Origin: Phosphoribacter sp964647395 | Lineage (GTDB): Bacteria; Actinomycetota; Actinomycetes; Actinomycetales; Dermatophilaceae | Assembly (NCBI GenBank): GCA_964647395.1 | Contig: CAZYHR010000084.1 | Location: 1 to 13,928, forward strand | DNA: 13,928 bases | Direction of reading: 5' to 3' | Shown here: in pieces, positions 7,017 through 13,928 of the stretch | Position numbering within the stretch: the stretch's first letter is position 1 | Layout of the letters: the number at the start of each line of letters is the position of its first letter | Notes under the pieces: model-generated | Databases searched by the model: none | What the model saw: only the letters and a program-made list of their open reading frames with translations | What the model was told of the DNA's origin: nothing | Translations under genes and position numbers: made by a program

Positions 7017-7032
7017 CCCCGCGAGACCGGGG
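7017..7032 (+). terminator. Small hairpin between ybaK and the MFS gene
   Basis: CCCCG (7017-7021) and CGGGG (7028-7032) pair around a 6-base loop, 5 bases after the ybaK stop and just before the MFS -10 box. It could end ybaK transcripts or be an operator. The stem is only 5 bp and has no U-tract. Confidence 0.3.
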
Positions 7033-7034
7033 CG

Positions 7035-7040
7035 TAGCCT
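7035..7040 (+). promoter_or_regulatory. -10 box of a leaderless promoter for the MFS gene
   Basis: TAGCCT ends six bases before the GTG at 7047, and no ribosome-binding site lies upstream of that GTG. This matches the arrangement at other starts in the window. No clear -35 is visible. Confidence 0.5.
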
Positions 7041-7046
7041 CGACCG

Positions 7047-8300
7047 GTGACCCGGTCGACCCCCAGAGCGCGCAGCGGCGGTGGCCTGGTCCTGTTGCTC
7101 GCGGCGCTGACCAGCGTCGGGCCGTTCACCATCGACACGATCTTCCCGGCCTTCGACGCGATCGCCGCCGACTACCGGGTCGATGCCGTCGCGGTGCAGC
7201 AGACGATCAGCGTCTACCTGGTGACCTTCGCGGTGATGAGCCTGTTCCACGGACCGCTGTCCGACGCGCTCGGCCGCCGACCGGTCATCATCGGCGGCTC
7301 CGTCGCGTATGCCGCGACCGCGGCCGGGTGCGCGCTGGCACCTTCGCTGCCGCTGCTGCTGGTGGCCCGCGGGGCGCAGGGCCTGGTGGCCGGCGCGGGT
7401 CTCATCGTGGCCCGCACCGTGGTGCGCGACGTCTTCGACGGCGAGCAGGCCCAGCGCGCGATGTCGCACATGTCGATGATCTTCGGCCTGGCCCCGGCCG
7501 CTGCGCCGATCGCCGGTGGCCTGATCCTCGGGGTGGCCCACTGGAAGTGGGTGTTCTGGTTCCTCGCGCTGCTCGGGCTGGTGCTCGGTGGGCTCGCCGC
7601 GCTGTTCCTGCCGGAGACCCATCCCGCCGACCTGCGCACCCCGCTGCGACCGGGCGCGATCGTCGCGGCGATCGTCGACAGCACCCGTGACGCCGGGGTG
7701 CGGCGGCTCGTGGCGATCTCCTCGCTCAACTTCGCCGCCCTGTTCACCTACATCGCGGCGGCGCCGATGATCGTCACCGACTTCCTCGGGCTCGGGCCGG
7801 GTGACTTCGGCACCCTCTTCGTGCCGGTGGTCGTCGCGATGATCACCGGGTCGTGGCTGACCGGGCGGCTGGCCAGCCGGATCAGCGGCAACCAGTTCAT
7901 CGCCCTCGGCTTCGGGCTGGCCACCGTGGGTGGCGTGGCCGCCTTCGTGGCCGACCTGACGATCGGGGCCCGGCTGCCCTGGGCGCTCATCGGGCCGGTC
8001 GCCACCGGCATGGGGATGGCCCTGGTCTTCCCCATCGTCACGCTGGCCCTGCTGGACCGCAGCCCCACCCACCGCGGCACGCTGTCGTCGCTGCAGTCCT
8101 TCGCCTCGACCCTGCTCAACGCGGTGGTGTCCGGGGCGCTGGTCCCCGTCGTCGCCCGGCACCCGGTCTCGCTCACCCTGACCTCGCTCGGCTTCACCCT
8201 GCTGGCCTGGGGCAGTTGGCTGCTGCACCGGCGGCGCAGTCCCGTCGAACTGGTCACGCCGCCGCACCCGGAGAACCTGGAACCGACCGACCGGATGTGA
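7047..8300 (+). CDS. Bcr/CflA-type MFS drug efflux transporter
   Basis: A 417-aa integral membrane protein with about 12 hydrophobic segments, expected to export small molecules by proton antiport. After a short Arg-rich N-terminus, the first helix spans about 12-30. The MFS motif A is clear as GPLSDALGRRP (69-79). VARGAQGLVAGAGLIVARTVVRD (106-128) and LAPAAAPIAGG (148-158, motif C region) are the pattern of Bcr/CflA drug/H+ antiporters. The C-terminal half has further helices and a basic, Pro-rich tail (LLHRRRSPVEL). It lies 34 bases after ybaK, with its own -10 box at 7035-7040. The family is confident; the substrate is unknown and no adjacent dedicated regulator is seen. Confidence 0.88.
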   Translation: MTRSTPRARSGGGLVLLLAALTSVGPFTIDTIFPAFDAIAADYRVDAVAVQQTISVYLVTFAVMSLFHGPLSDALGRRPVIIGGSVAYAATAAGCALAPSLPLLLVARGAQGLVAGAGLIVARTVVRDVFDGEQAQRAMSHMSMIFGLAPAAAPIAGGLILGVAHWKWVFWFLALLGLVLGGLAALFLPETHPADLRTPLRPGAIVAAIVDSTRDAGVRRLVAISSLNFAALFTYIAAAPMIVTDFLGLGPGDFGTLFVPVVVAMITGSWLTGRLASRISGNQFIALGFGLATVGGVAAFVADLTIGARLPWALIGPVATGMGMALVFPIVTLALLDRSPTHRGTLSSLQSFASTLLNAVVSGALVPVVARHPVSLTLTSLGFTLLAWGSWLLHRRRSPVELVTPPHPENLEPTDRM

Positions 8301-8440
8301 CCGGCCCGGCCGCCCGGTCGGTCGGCGCGGCATCCGGTCGGGCGGGCACCCGCGGGACGCCGCGGCATACCCGTCGGGCGGCTGCCGGCCGAGTCGGGAC
8401 CGGACAGCCGGTTGTGTCACCATGTCCCCCGTGAGGACCC
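8301..8440. other. Intergenic region between MFS and LCP genes
   Basis: The longest gene-free stretch of the window, at 140 bases. It is GC-rich, with overlapping short stems around 8341-8356 (GCGGG/CCCGC and the palindrome CCCGCGGG) that may end MFS transcription. It holds the only intergenic copy of the 9-mer GCGGCATAC (8362-8370) and a one-mismatch copy at 8327-8335. Near the end is a tiny open frame, ATG 8422 to TGA 8448, overlapping the LCP start. I see no convincing -10 box for the LCP gene. Confidence 0.5.
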
Positions 8441-9811
8441 GTGGCTGACACCACCGACGACGCCTCGTCCCCGGACACCCGGACGGCCGCGCGTGCCCAG
8501 CAACGCGCGCAGCGGCCCCGGCGCCTCGGTCGCAAGTTGCTCACCGCAGCTCTCGTGCTGGTGCTGGCCGTGGTGGCGTTCGTCGGTTTCCAGGTGTGGA
8601 GCTTCAACCGCAACCTCACCCGGTCGAGCGCGCTGGACGGACTGGGCAACCCGACCGCCACGTCCCTGCCCCCGGGTGCCCGCCCGGACCTCAACGTCCT
8701 GGTCATGGGGCTGGACTCGCGCCTCGACGTGCACGGCGAGCCCCTGCCGGCCGACATCGTCGAGGCGCTCAACGCCGGCGACCCCAAGGCCGAGGACATC
8801 ACCACCGCCGACGTCCTCATGGTCTTCCACATCCCCGGCGACGGGTCCAAGGCGACCGCCGTCTCCATCCCGCGCGACGACTACGTCGAGCTGGTGGGCT
8901 GCCCCGGCAAACGGTGCAAGTCCAAGATCAAGGAGGCCTACGGGCTGGCCCAGGCCGACGAGGCGGCCCGCCTGCAGGGCCAGGGGCTGACCGCGCGGGA
9001 GATCCACGACCGCTCCCGGGAGGCCGGCCGCCGGGCCCAGGTGCAAACCGTGTCGCAGTTCCTCGGGGTGCACATCGACCACTTCGTCGAGGTGACCATG
9101 GCCTCGTTCTTCCAGGTGGCCCAGGTCGTGCAGCCGATCCGGGTGTGCATCCTCAACGACACCAAGGACTCGATGTCGGGGGCCGACTTCAAGGCCGGCG
9201 AGCAGGAGATCACCGCCCAGCAGGCGGTGTCGTTCGTGCGGCAGCGGCGCGACACCGCCCACCCCATGCAGCTGCTGTTCACCGACCTGGACCGGGCCCG
9301 CCGCCAGCAGGCCTTCATCATCTCGGTGCTGTCCAAGCTCAGGTCGGCCGACACCTTCGCCAACCCGGTGCGCATCCGGCAGCTGCTCGACGTCGGCACC
9401 CAGAACACCGTCGTCGACGCGCAGCTGGACCTCATGTCCTTCGCCGGGACGGCCCGCGAAATGGCCGGGGGCAAGCTCAGCTTCTACACACTGCCGGTCG
9501 CCGACTTCCAAACCATCGACGGCGCCGAGGTCAACATCGTCGACGTCCCGAGGATCCGGGCCACGGTCCGGGCGCTGTTCGCCGGTGCCGCCCCGCCCGA
9601 CCCGACCTCGACCGGGCCGGCGACGAGCGGGCCGACCGCGAGCGGCACGACGACGAGCGCGACGAGCACCCGGCCCACCGGCCGGACCAGCGCGCCGACC
9701 ACCGCGACCTCGACCTTCACGCCCGTCCCGGCCACCGAGGGCGGCAAGGCCGGCCCGCCCCCTACGGCGCTCACCGAGCTGGGGTCGGGCGGCATACCCT
9801 GCGTCAAGTGA
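8441..9811 (+). CDS. LytR-CpsA-Psr (LCP) family cell-wall glycopolymer ligase
   Basis: LCP enzymes transfer lipid-linked glycopolymers to peptidoglycan (in actinobacteria arabinogalactan or teichoic-type polymers) on the outer face of the membrane. The 456-aa protein has a basic cytoplasmic N-terminus, one membrane helix at about 33-52 and an extracellular LCP domain from about 84 to 300. Family landmarks are NVLVMGLDSR (85-94), DVLMVFHI (124-131), SIPRDDYVEL (142-151) and VRQRRDTAHPM (266-276), holding the Arg/Asp residues that bind the polyprenyl pyrophosphate and metal. Residues 385-430 are Ser/Thr/Pro-rich and probably span the wall. The tail ends GGIPCVK with a lone Cys454; no LytR_C domain is present. 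The GTG at 8441 has GAGGA (8433-8437) only three bases upstream, an unusually short spacing. The gene end overlaps that of the convergent Lrp gene by 8 bases. Confidence 0.9.
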   Translation: MADTTDDASSPDTRTAARAQQRAQRPRRLGRKLLTAALVLVLAVVAFVGFQVWSFNRNLTRSSALDGLGNPTATSLPPGARPDLNVLVMGLDSRLDVHGEPLPADIVEALNAGDPKAEDITTADVLMVFHIPGDGSKATAVSIPRDDYVELVGCPGKRCKSKIKEAYGLAQADEAARLQGQGLTAREIHDRSREAGRRAQVQTVSQFLGVHIDHFVEVTMASFFQVAQVVQPIRVCILNDTKDSMSGADFKAGEQEITAQQAVSFVRQRRDTAHPMQLLFTDLDRARRQQAFIISVLSKLRSADTFANPVRIRQLLDVGTQNTVVDAQLDLMSFAGTAREMAGGKLSFYTLPVADFQTIDGAEVNIVDVPRIRATVRALFAGAAPPDPTSTGPATSGPTASGTTTSATSTRPTGRTSAPTTATSTFTPVPATEGGKAGPPPTALTELGSGGIPCVK

Positions 9812-10289
9812 CCGCGGGCCGGCCGGCCGGCGTCGACTCCTGGTCGCCGGGGTGCACCACCGGGCGGCCCTCCCACGCCGTGGACAGCACGACGATGGTG
9901 CGGGTCTGCACGTGGGCCAGCGCCCGGATCCGGCCGATGAGCTCCTCGAGCTCCAGCGGGGTGGCCACGCGCACCGTGGTGACGTAGTTGAAGTCCCCGG
10001 CCACCGAGTGGCACGACTCGACCTCGGGCAGGTCGCGCAGCCGGTCGGGAATGTCGTCCGGGGCCGCCGGGTCCAGCGGCGACAGCGAGATGAACGCCGT
10101 GAGGGTCAACCCGAGCTGGGCCGGGTCGACCACCGCACGGTAGCCCCGGATGACGCCCCGCTCCTCCAGCCGGCGCACCCGCTGGTGCACCGCCGAGGTC
10201 GACAGACCGGTGGCCCGGCCGAGGTCGGTGTAGCTCATCCGTCCGTCGGCGGCGAGCAACTCGACGAGCCGCCGGTCCAGTCTCTCCAT
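9804..10289 (-). CDS. AsnC/Lrp family transcriptional regulator
   Basis: A 161-aa regulator of usual family length. The N-terminal winged helix-turn-helix covers about residues 2-50, with recognition segment SYTDLGRATGLSTSAVHQRVRRLEERGVI (19-47). The C-terminal RAM effector-binding and oligomerisation domain covers about 62-136 with the typical GDFNYVTTVRV (98-108). Such proteins sense amino acids or related metabolites as dimers to octamers. The last ~20 residues are a disordered tail. The ATG at 10289 lies eight bases after a minus-strand TAGGCT, with no ribosome-binding site, so it is probably leaderless. It is divergent from the exonuclease gene (60 bases apart) and convergent with the LCP gene. 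It could autoregulate or act on distant genes; nothing links it specifically to the lysine genes. Confidence 0.92.
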   Translation of the reverse strand: MERLDRRLVELLAADGRMSYTDLGRATGLSTSAVHQRVRRLEERGVIRGYRAVVDPAQLGLTLTAFISLSPLDPAAPDDIPDRLRDLPEVESCHSVAGDFNYVTTVRVATPLELEELIGRIRALAHVQTRTIVVLSTAWEGRPVVHPGDQESTPAGRPAVT

Positions 10290-10297
10290 GGCGGGCT

Positions 10298-10303
10298 AGC
10301 CTA
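10298..10303 (-). promoter_or_regulatory. -10 box of the Lrp-type regulator gene
   Basis: TAGGCT on the minus strand (10303 to 10298) ends eight bases before the ATG at 10289. The identical hexamer serves the monooxygenase gene. It implies a leaderless or nearly leaderless mRNA. Confidence 0.5.
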
Positions 10304-10330
10304 CGCAGGTCCGCGGCACCGCCCCAGGAG

Positions 10331-10349
10331 TTGCTGACAAGATGCTGGG
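10331..10349 (+). promoter_or_regulatory. Weak promoter candidate for the exonuclease gene
   Basis: CAAGAT (10338-10343) ends six bases before the GTG at 10350, again leaderless spacing, though the first base departs from TAnnnT. No purine-rich ribosome-binding site other than the GGGG touching the GTG is seen. Confidence 0.3.
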
Positions 10350-11303
10350 GTGACCGGTGATCGCCTCATGCTGCTCGACTCGGCCAGCCTCTACTTCCGG
10401 GCCTTCTACGGCGTGCCCGATCAACGCGAGGATCCGAGCCGTCCGCCGACCAACGCGGTCCGCGGCTTCCTCGACATGATCGCCACCCTGGTCGACCGGC
10501 ACCGGCCCACCCACCTGGCGGCCTGCTGGGACAACGACTGGCGGCCGGCCTGGCGGGTCGAGCTGATCCCCACCTACAAGACCCATCGGGTGGCGGCCGG
10601 GCCCGGCCCCGCACCGGTCGGTGCGGCGAGCGTCGAGGAGGAGGTGCCCGACGACCTGGAGATCCAGGTGCCGGTCATCGTCGACGCCCTGCGGGCCCTG
10701 GGCCTGGCCCGGATCGGGTCCGACGGCTACGAGGCCGACGATGTCATGGGCGCGCTGACCAGCCGGCACGCGGGCTCCCTGCCGGTCGACGTCGTCACCG
10801 GCGACCGCGACCTGTTCCAACTCGTCGACGACCAGCGGCGGGTGCGGGTGCTCTACACCGCCCGCGGCGGGGTCCGCGACGCGGAGGTCGTCGATCAGGC
10901 CCTGCTCGCCGAGCGCTATGGGGTGCCGACCGGCGACGCCTACGCCGACCTCGCGGTGCTGCGCGGTGACTCCTCCGACGGCCTGCCCGGCGTGGCCGGC
11001 ATCGGCGAGAAGACCGCGGCCAGCCTGCTGGCGACCTTCGGCTCGCTCGCCGCGATCCAGCAGGCCCTCGCCGACGGCGACCCCCGCATCAAGGGCGCCC
11101 AACGCACCCGGCTGGCAGCCGGGGCGGCCTACCTGGCGGTGGCTCCGCGAGTGGTCCGGGTGGCCACCGACGCCCCGCTGCCCGGCACCGACCTGCGCCT
11201 GCCCACCGCCGTGGCCGACGCCGCGCTGCTGTCCCGGCTGGCCGTCGAGCACGGCCTGACCAGTCCGATCAACCGGGTGCTCAACGCGCTCCGGATCGAC
11301 TGA
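10350..11303 (+). CDS. 5'-3' exonuclease, FEN/PolI N-terminal type, stand-alone
   Basis: A 317-aa flap endonuclease/5'-3' exonuclease like the 5' nuclease domain of DNA polymerase I but without a polymerase, expected to remove RNA primers and flaps. Metal-binding acidic residues are all present: Asp10 (LMLLDSAS), Asp61 (CWDNDW), Glu128/Asp130/Asp131 (GYEADDVMG), Asp152/Asp154 (TGDRDLFQLV) and Asp207/Asp210 (LRGDSSDGLPGVAGIG). YKTHR (76-80) is the helical-arch signature. The helix-3-turn-helix DNA-binding motif is GVAGIGEKTAASLLATFGSL (214-233). Starts at GTG 10350, consistent with the family N-terminus. It converges on the helY-type helicase gene with 32 bases between, echoing M. tuberculosis Rv2090 and Rv2092c (Rv2091c, which lies between them there, is absent here). 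Confidence 0.93.
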   Translation: MTGDRLMLLDSASLYFRAFYGVPDQREDPSRPPTNAVRGFLDMIATLVDRHRPTHLAACWDNDWRPAWRVELIPTYKTHRVAAGPGPAPVGAASVEEEVPDDLEIQVPVIVDALRALGLARIGSDGYEADDVMGALTSRHAGSLPVDVVTGDRDLFQLVDDQRRVRVLYTARGGVRDAEVVDQALLAERYGVPTGDAYADLAVLRGDSSDGLPGVAGIGEKTAASLLATFGSLAAIQQALADGDPRIKGAQRTRLAAGAAYLAVAPRVVRVATDAPLPGTDLRLPTAVADAALLSRLAVEHGLTSPINRVLNALRID

Positions 11304-11312
11304 CCACGCCGG

Positions 11313-11324
11313 CCCGACCTCGGG
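11313..11324. terminator. Weak hairpin between exonuclease and helY
   Basis: CCCGA (11313-11317) and TCGGG (11320-11324) are inverted in the 32-base convergent gap. Only about 4 bp can pair around a minimal loop, so its role as a terminator is doubtful; nothing stronger is visible there. Confidence 0.2.
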
Positions 11325-11335
11325 ACGGCCTGTGC

Positions 11336-13928
11336 TCAGTCGACGCGGTCGGCCGCGACGACACCGCGCAGCACGGCGTCGACCGCCCGCCGCGCCTTCG
11401 TCGCCAGGGCCGGGTGGTCGGCGACGTCGCCGATCTGGCCGAGCAGGTCGACGACCTGCTTGCACCGCCGCACGAAGTCGCCGGCCGCGAGGTCCGAGCC
11501 GCGCAGCACGATGTCGAGCCGCTGGCCGCCGGCCCACCGGTGCACCATCCAGGCGATCGATGCGTCCGGCGGCCCGCCCGGGGTCAGCCCGTGCCGCCGC
11601 TCGTCGCGCTCGAGCCGGGCCCACAGGTCGGTCATCGCCGTCAGGGCCTGCTCGACGTCGGCGCTCGGCATCCGGGGGGCGACGTCGGTGCCCTCGCGGC
11701 GCGGCTCGTGCACGAGCGCGGAGACGCACGCGGCCAGGCCGGCCGGGTCGAGCCGATGCCACACCCCGGCCCGCAGGCACTCGGCGGTGAGCAGGTCCTT
11801 CTCCGTGTAGATCCGGCGCAGGTCCTGGCCCGCGGCGGTCACGGTCTGACCTCCCGGGCCGAGGTAGCCGCGCTGCTCGAGCAGGTCGCAGATCCGGTCG
11901 AAGGTGCGCGCCACCGTGTGGGTGCGGCTGTCGACCTTGCGGGTCAGCCCGTCGGTCTCGCGCCGCAGCCGCCACCACTGCTCGGCGATCCGGGCGTGGT
12001 CCTCCCGGTCGGGGCAGGTGTGGCACGGGTGGGCGCGCAACTGCCGGCGCAACTCGGCCGGCCGGGAGTCGGAGTCGGTATGCCGCCCGCTCGCCGCCGG
12101 CTCGGAGCGCTCGGGGAAGCCTCGGGAGACGGCGATGCGCAGCGTGGCCGCGAGGTCCCGGCGGGCCTTGGGGCTGCGCGGGTTGAAGGTCTTGGGCACC
12201 CGCACCTGGGTCAGCGCGGCCAGCGGGGTGGTCAGGTCGCCCAGCGAGAGCCGCCGGTAGTGCCGGTCCTCGGTGACCACGCCGGGTGACACGGCGTGCC
12301 CGCTGCCGCCGCGGGACGGGTCGACGACGACGGCGTAGCCGGCGCGGCGCCCGGCGGGGATGCGGACCACGTCGCCGATCCGCAGCCGCTCCAGCGACAG
12401 CGCGGTCTCGGCGCGGACGGTCGCGGACCGTTCGCGCCGCTCGCCGCGCTCGATTTCCCGCAGCTCGGCGCGGATCGCGGCATACTCGGCGAAATCGCCC
12501 AGGTGGCAGGTGAGCTCGCCGGCCAACTCGGCCAGCCGGGTCTCGTTGCGGCGCACCGACCGGGCGAAACCGACGACCGCCCGGTCCGCCTGGAACTGCG
12601 CGAAGGAGGTCTCCAGCACCTCGCGGGCTCGGGCCCGGCCGACCCGGGCGACCAGGTTGACCGCCATGTTCGAGGTGGGTCGGAAGCTGGAGCGCAGCGG
12701 ATAGGTGCGGGTGGCGGCCAGCCCGCCGACCACCTGCGGGTCCAGGCCGCGGTGCCACACGACGACGGCGTGGCCCTCGATGTCGATGCCGCGCCGTCCG
12801 GCCCGGCCGGTCAGCTGGGTGTACTCGGCCGGGGTGAGCTCGGCGTGGGTGTCGCCGTTGAACTTGACCAGCCGCTCGAGCACGACGGTCCGGGCCGGCA
12901 TGTTGACGCCCAGCGCCAGGGTCTCGGTGGCGAACACGGCCCGGATCCGGCCCGCGGTGAACAGGTCCTCGACGACCTCGCGGAAGGTCGGCAGCAGCCC
13001 GGCGTGGTGGGCGGCGAAGCCGCGGCTGATGCCGTCGACGAAGTCCCAGTAGCCGAGCACGCCCAGGTCCTCGTCGGCCAACAGGGCGACCCGCTCCTCG
13101 ACCAGCCGACGGTTGGCCTCGCCCTGCTCCTCGGGGATGAGCCGTAGGCCACGGGCCAGCAGTTGTCCGACCGCGGCGTCGCAGCCGTTGCGGCTGAAGA
13201 TGAAGGTGATCGCCGGCAGCAGCCCGTCCCGGTCCAGTGCCTCGAGGACCTCGGCCCGGGTCGCGGTTGCCGGGCGCCCCGCGGACCGGTGCGGCACCTG
13301 GCCGGCACCCGGCGCCCGGCCGGTGCCGCGCTCGCGGCCGCGCCCCACCGGGTGTCCGGTCGTGCGCTGCTCGACGGCGCGGATCCTGGCGGTGAGGTCC
13401 GGATTGAGCCGGGTGCCCTCGACGAACAGGTCGTAGAGACCCTTGCCGACCAGCACGTGCTGCCACAGCGGCACCGGCCGGTGCTCGGAGACGACGACCG
13501 CCACGTCGCCGCGGACCTCGCCGAGCCACTGGCCGAACTCCTCCGCGTTGGACACGGTCGCCGACAGCGACACCACGCAGACCTCGTCGGGCAGGTGGAT
13601 GATGACCTCCTCCCAGACCGCGCCGCGGAAGCGGTCGGCGAGGTAGTGGACCTCGTCCATGACCACGTAGCCGAGGCCGCGCAGGGTGGGTGAGGCGGCA
13701 TACATCATGTTGCGCAGCACCTCGGTGGTCATGACGACGACGGGTGCCTCGCCGTTGACCGACGAGTCCCCGGTCAGCAGGCCGACGTTGGCCGAGCCGT
13801 GCCGGCGCACCAGGTCGAGGTACTTCTGGTTGGACAGGGCCTTGATCGGTGTGGTGTAGAAGGCCTTGCGCCCGGTCGCCAGCGCCAGGTGCACCGCGAA
13901 CTCGCCGACCACCGTCTTGCCGGCACCG
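11336..13928 (-). CDS. helY: Ski2-like DEVH-box RNA helicase HelY, N-terminus outside window
   Basis: ATP-dependent RNA helicase of the Ski2/Mtr4-like superfamily 2, the actinobacterial HelY. About 863 residues are in the window. The first visible residues, GAGKT, are the Walker A motif, so roughly 40-60 residues and the start lie beyond base 13928. Further motifs in order are TTPIKALSNQKY (Ia), DEVH (13646-13657, motif II), SLSATVSNAEEF (III), AITFIFSRNGCDAA (IV), FATETLALGVNMPA (V) and QLTGRAGRRGIDIEGHAVV (VI, about 12770-12818). The C-terminal half includes HPCHTCPDREDH with a Cys pair and ends with the DSHCT-type helical domain. A low-complexity Arg/Gly-rich insert lies between motifs III and IV (about 13270-13370). 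The stop is TGA at 11338-11336. In mycobacteria tatC/tatA lie upstream of helY, so Tat genes may sit just right of this window (inference). Confidence 0.93.
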   Translation of the reverse strand, partial: GAGKTVVGEFAVHLALATGRKAFYTTPIKALSNQKYLDLVRRHGSANVGLLTGDSSVNGEAPVVVMTTEVLRNMMYAASPTLRGLGYVVMDEVHYLADRFRGAVWEEVIIHLPDEVCVVSLSATVSNAEEFGQWLGEVRGDVAVVVSEHRPVPLWQHVLVGKGLYDLFVEGTRLNPDLTARIRAVEQRTTGHPVGRGRERGTGRAPGAGQVPHRSAGRPATATRAEVLEALDRDGLLPAITFIFSRNGCDAAVGQLLARGLRLIPEEQGEANRRLVEERVALLADEDLGVLGYWDFVDGISRGFAAHHAGLLPTFREVVEDLFTAGRIRAVFATETLALGVNMPARTVVLERLVKFNGDTHAELTPAEYTQLTGRAGRRGIDIEGHAVVVWHRGLDPQVVGGLAATRTYPLRSSFRPTSNMAVNLVARVGRARAREVLETSFAQFQADRAVVGFARSVRRNETRLAELAGELTCHLGDFAEYAAIRAELREIERGERRERSATVRAETALSLERLRIGDVVRIPAGRRAGYAVVVDPSRGGSGHAVSPGVVTEDRHYRRLSLGDLTTPLAALTQVRVPKTFNPRSPKARRDLAATLRIAVSRGFPERSEPAASGRHTDSDSRPAELRRQLRAHPCHTCPDREDHARIAEQWWRLRRETDGLTRKVDSRTHTVARTFDRICDLLEQRGYLGPGGQTVTAAGQDLRRIYTEKDLLTAECLRAGVWHRLDPAGLAACVSALVHEPRREGTDVAPRMPSADVEQALTAMTDLWARLERDERRHGLTPGGPPDASIAWMVHRWAGGQRLDIVLRGSDLAAGDFVRRCKQVVDLLGQIGDVADHPALATKARRAVDAVLRGVVAADRVD

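Larger units (their letters stand above)
792..13703. repeat. Dispersed 9-mer GTATGCCGC, eleven copies
   Basis: Copies as GTATGCCGC on the plus strand start at 3823, 5505, 7307 and 12078. Copies on the minus strand (GCGGCATAC on plus) are at 792-800, 2838-2846, 3840-3848, 8362-8370, 9789-9797, 12477-12485 and 13695-13703. The next base is always G or C. Ten lie in genes, in various frames, and one is intergenic. The count is by eye and may miss a copy. With about 72% G+C assumed, a 9-mer of this composition would be expected well under once in the window. Function unknown. Confidence 0.85.

Noticed and set aside
9600..9740. Possible coding repeat or microsatellite in the LCP gene
   Set aside because: The repeated ACG/AGC triplets encode a Ser/Thr/Pro-rich wall-spanning linker with no regular unit; normal low complexity for this family.
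10296..13529. 1077-codon minus-strand frame over helY and the exonuclease
   Set aside because: It is a frame shadow: helicase motifs II-VI lie in the neighbouring frame, and this one has none and also crosses antisense through the exonuclease gene.
1..13928. CRISPR array, tRNA, rRNA, riboswitch or complete insertion sequence
   Set aside because: No regularly spaced repeats with spacers, no cloverleaf or known riboswitch core and no transposase frame could be found by eye.

Overview
The window comes from a very high-G+C actinobacterium. By eye it is above 70% G+C, with GTG starts, GC-saturated third codon positions, and genes that start without a leader, right behind a TAnnnT -10 box. Gene content suggests a Micrococcales relative such as Intrasporangiaceae; this family call is inference. 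A stand-alone 5'-3' exonuclease converging on a HelY-type helicase is an order also known from Mycobacterium tuberculosis (Rv2090 to Rv2092c).

Left part (1-4979): a lysine-degradation neighbourhood. An unrecognised 243-aa protein overlaps a PaaK/CapK-like adenylate-forming enzyme on the + strand. They converge on a gene for L-erythro-3,5-diaminohexanoate dehydrogenase (kdd, - strand), which is divergent from a radical-SAM lysine 2,3-aminomutase (kamA, + strand). KamA makes beta-lysine. After a 5,6-aminomutase, not in this window, Kdd would oxidise 3,5-diaminohexanoate. The kdd gene is cut by a 10-N assembly gap, and the 23 bases beside it do not belong to kdd. Removing those bases, the Ns and one more base rejoins kdd exactly in frame, which suggests an unresolved inserted element. 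Between the ligase and kdd lie four 15-bp tandem repeats, each carrying an in-frame stop for kdd.

Middle part (5004-10289): a Baeyer-Villiger-like flavin monooxygenase (-), divergent from a YbaK-type Cys-tRNA(Pro) deacylase (+). Then come a Bcr/CflA-type MFS exporter (+), a LytR-CpsA-Psr cell-wall ligase (+) and an AsnC/Lrp regulator (-) whose stop codon region overlaps that of the LCP gene.

Right part (10350-13928): a 5'-3' exonuclease (+) and the C-terminal ~860 residues of a Ski2-like DEVH helicase (HelY, -), whose start lies beyond the window.

The most unusual signal is not a gene. The 9-mer GTATGCCGC occurs eleven times on the two strands (about one per 1.3 kb), ten times inside genes, where rare codons (TAT, CAT, GCA, GGT, ATA) are used to spell it. 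Its density and size resemble DNA uptake sequences or the cyanobacterial HIP1 word; its function is unknown. No tRNA, rRNA, CRISPR array or complete IS is visible, and no gene-free stretch exceeds 300 bases; the longest is 8301-8440.
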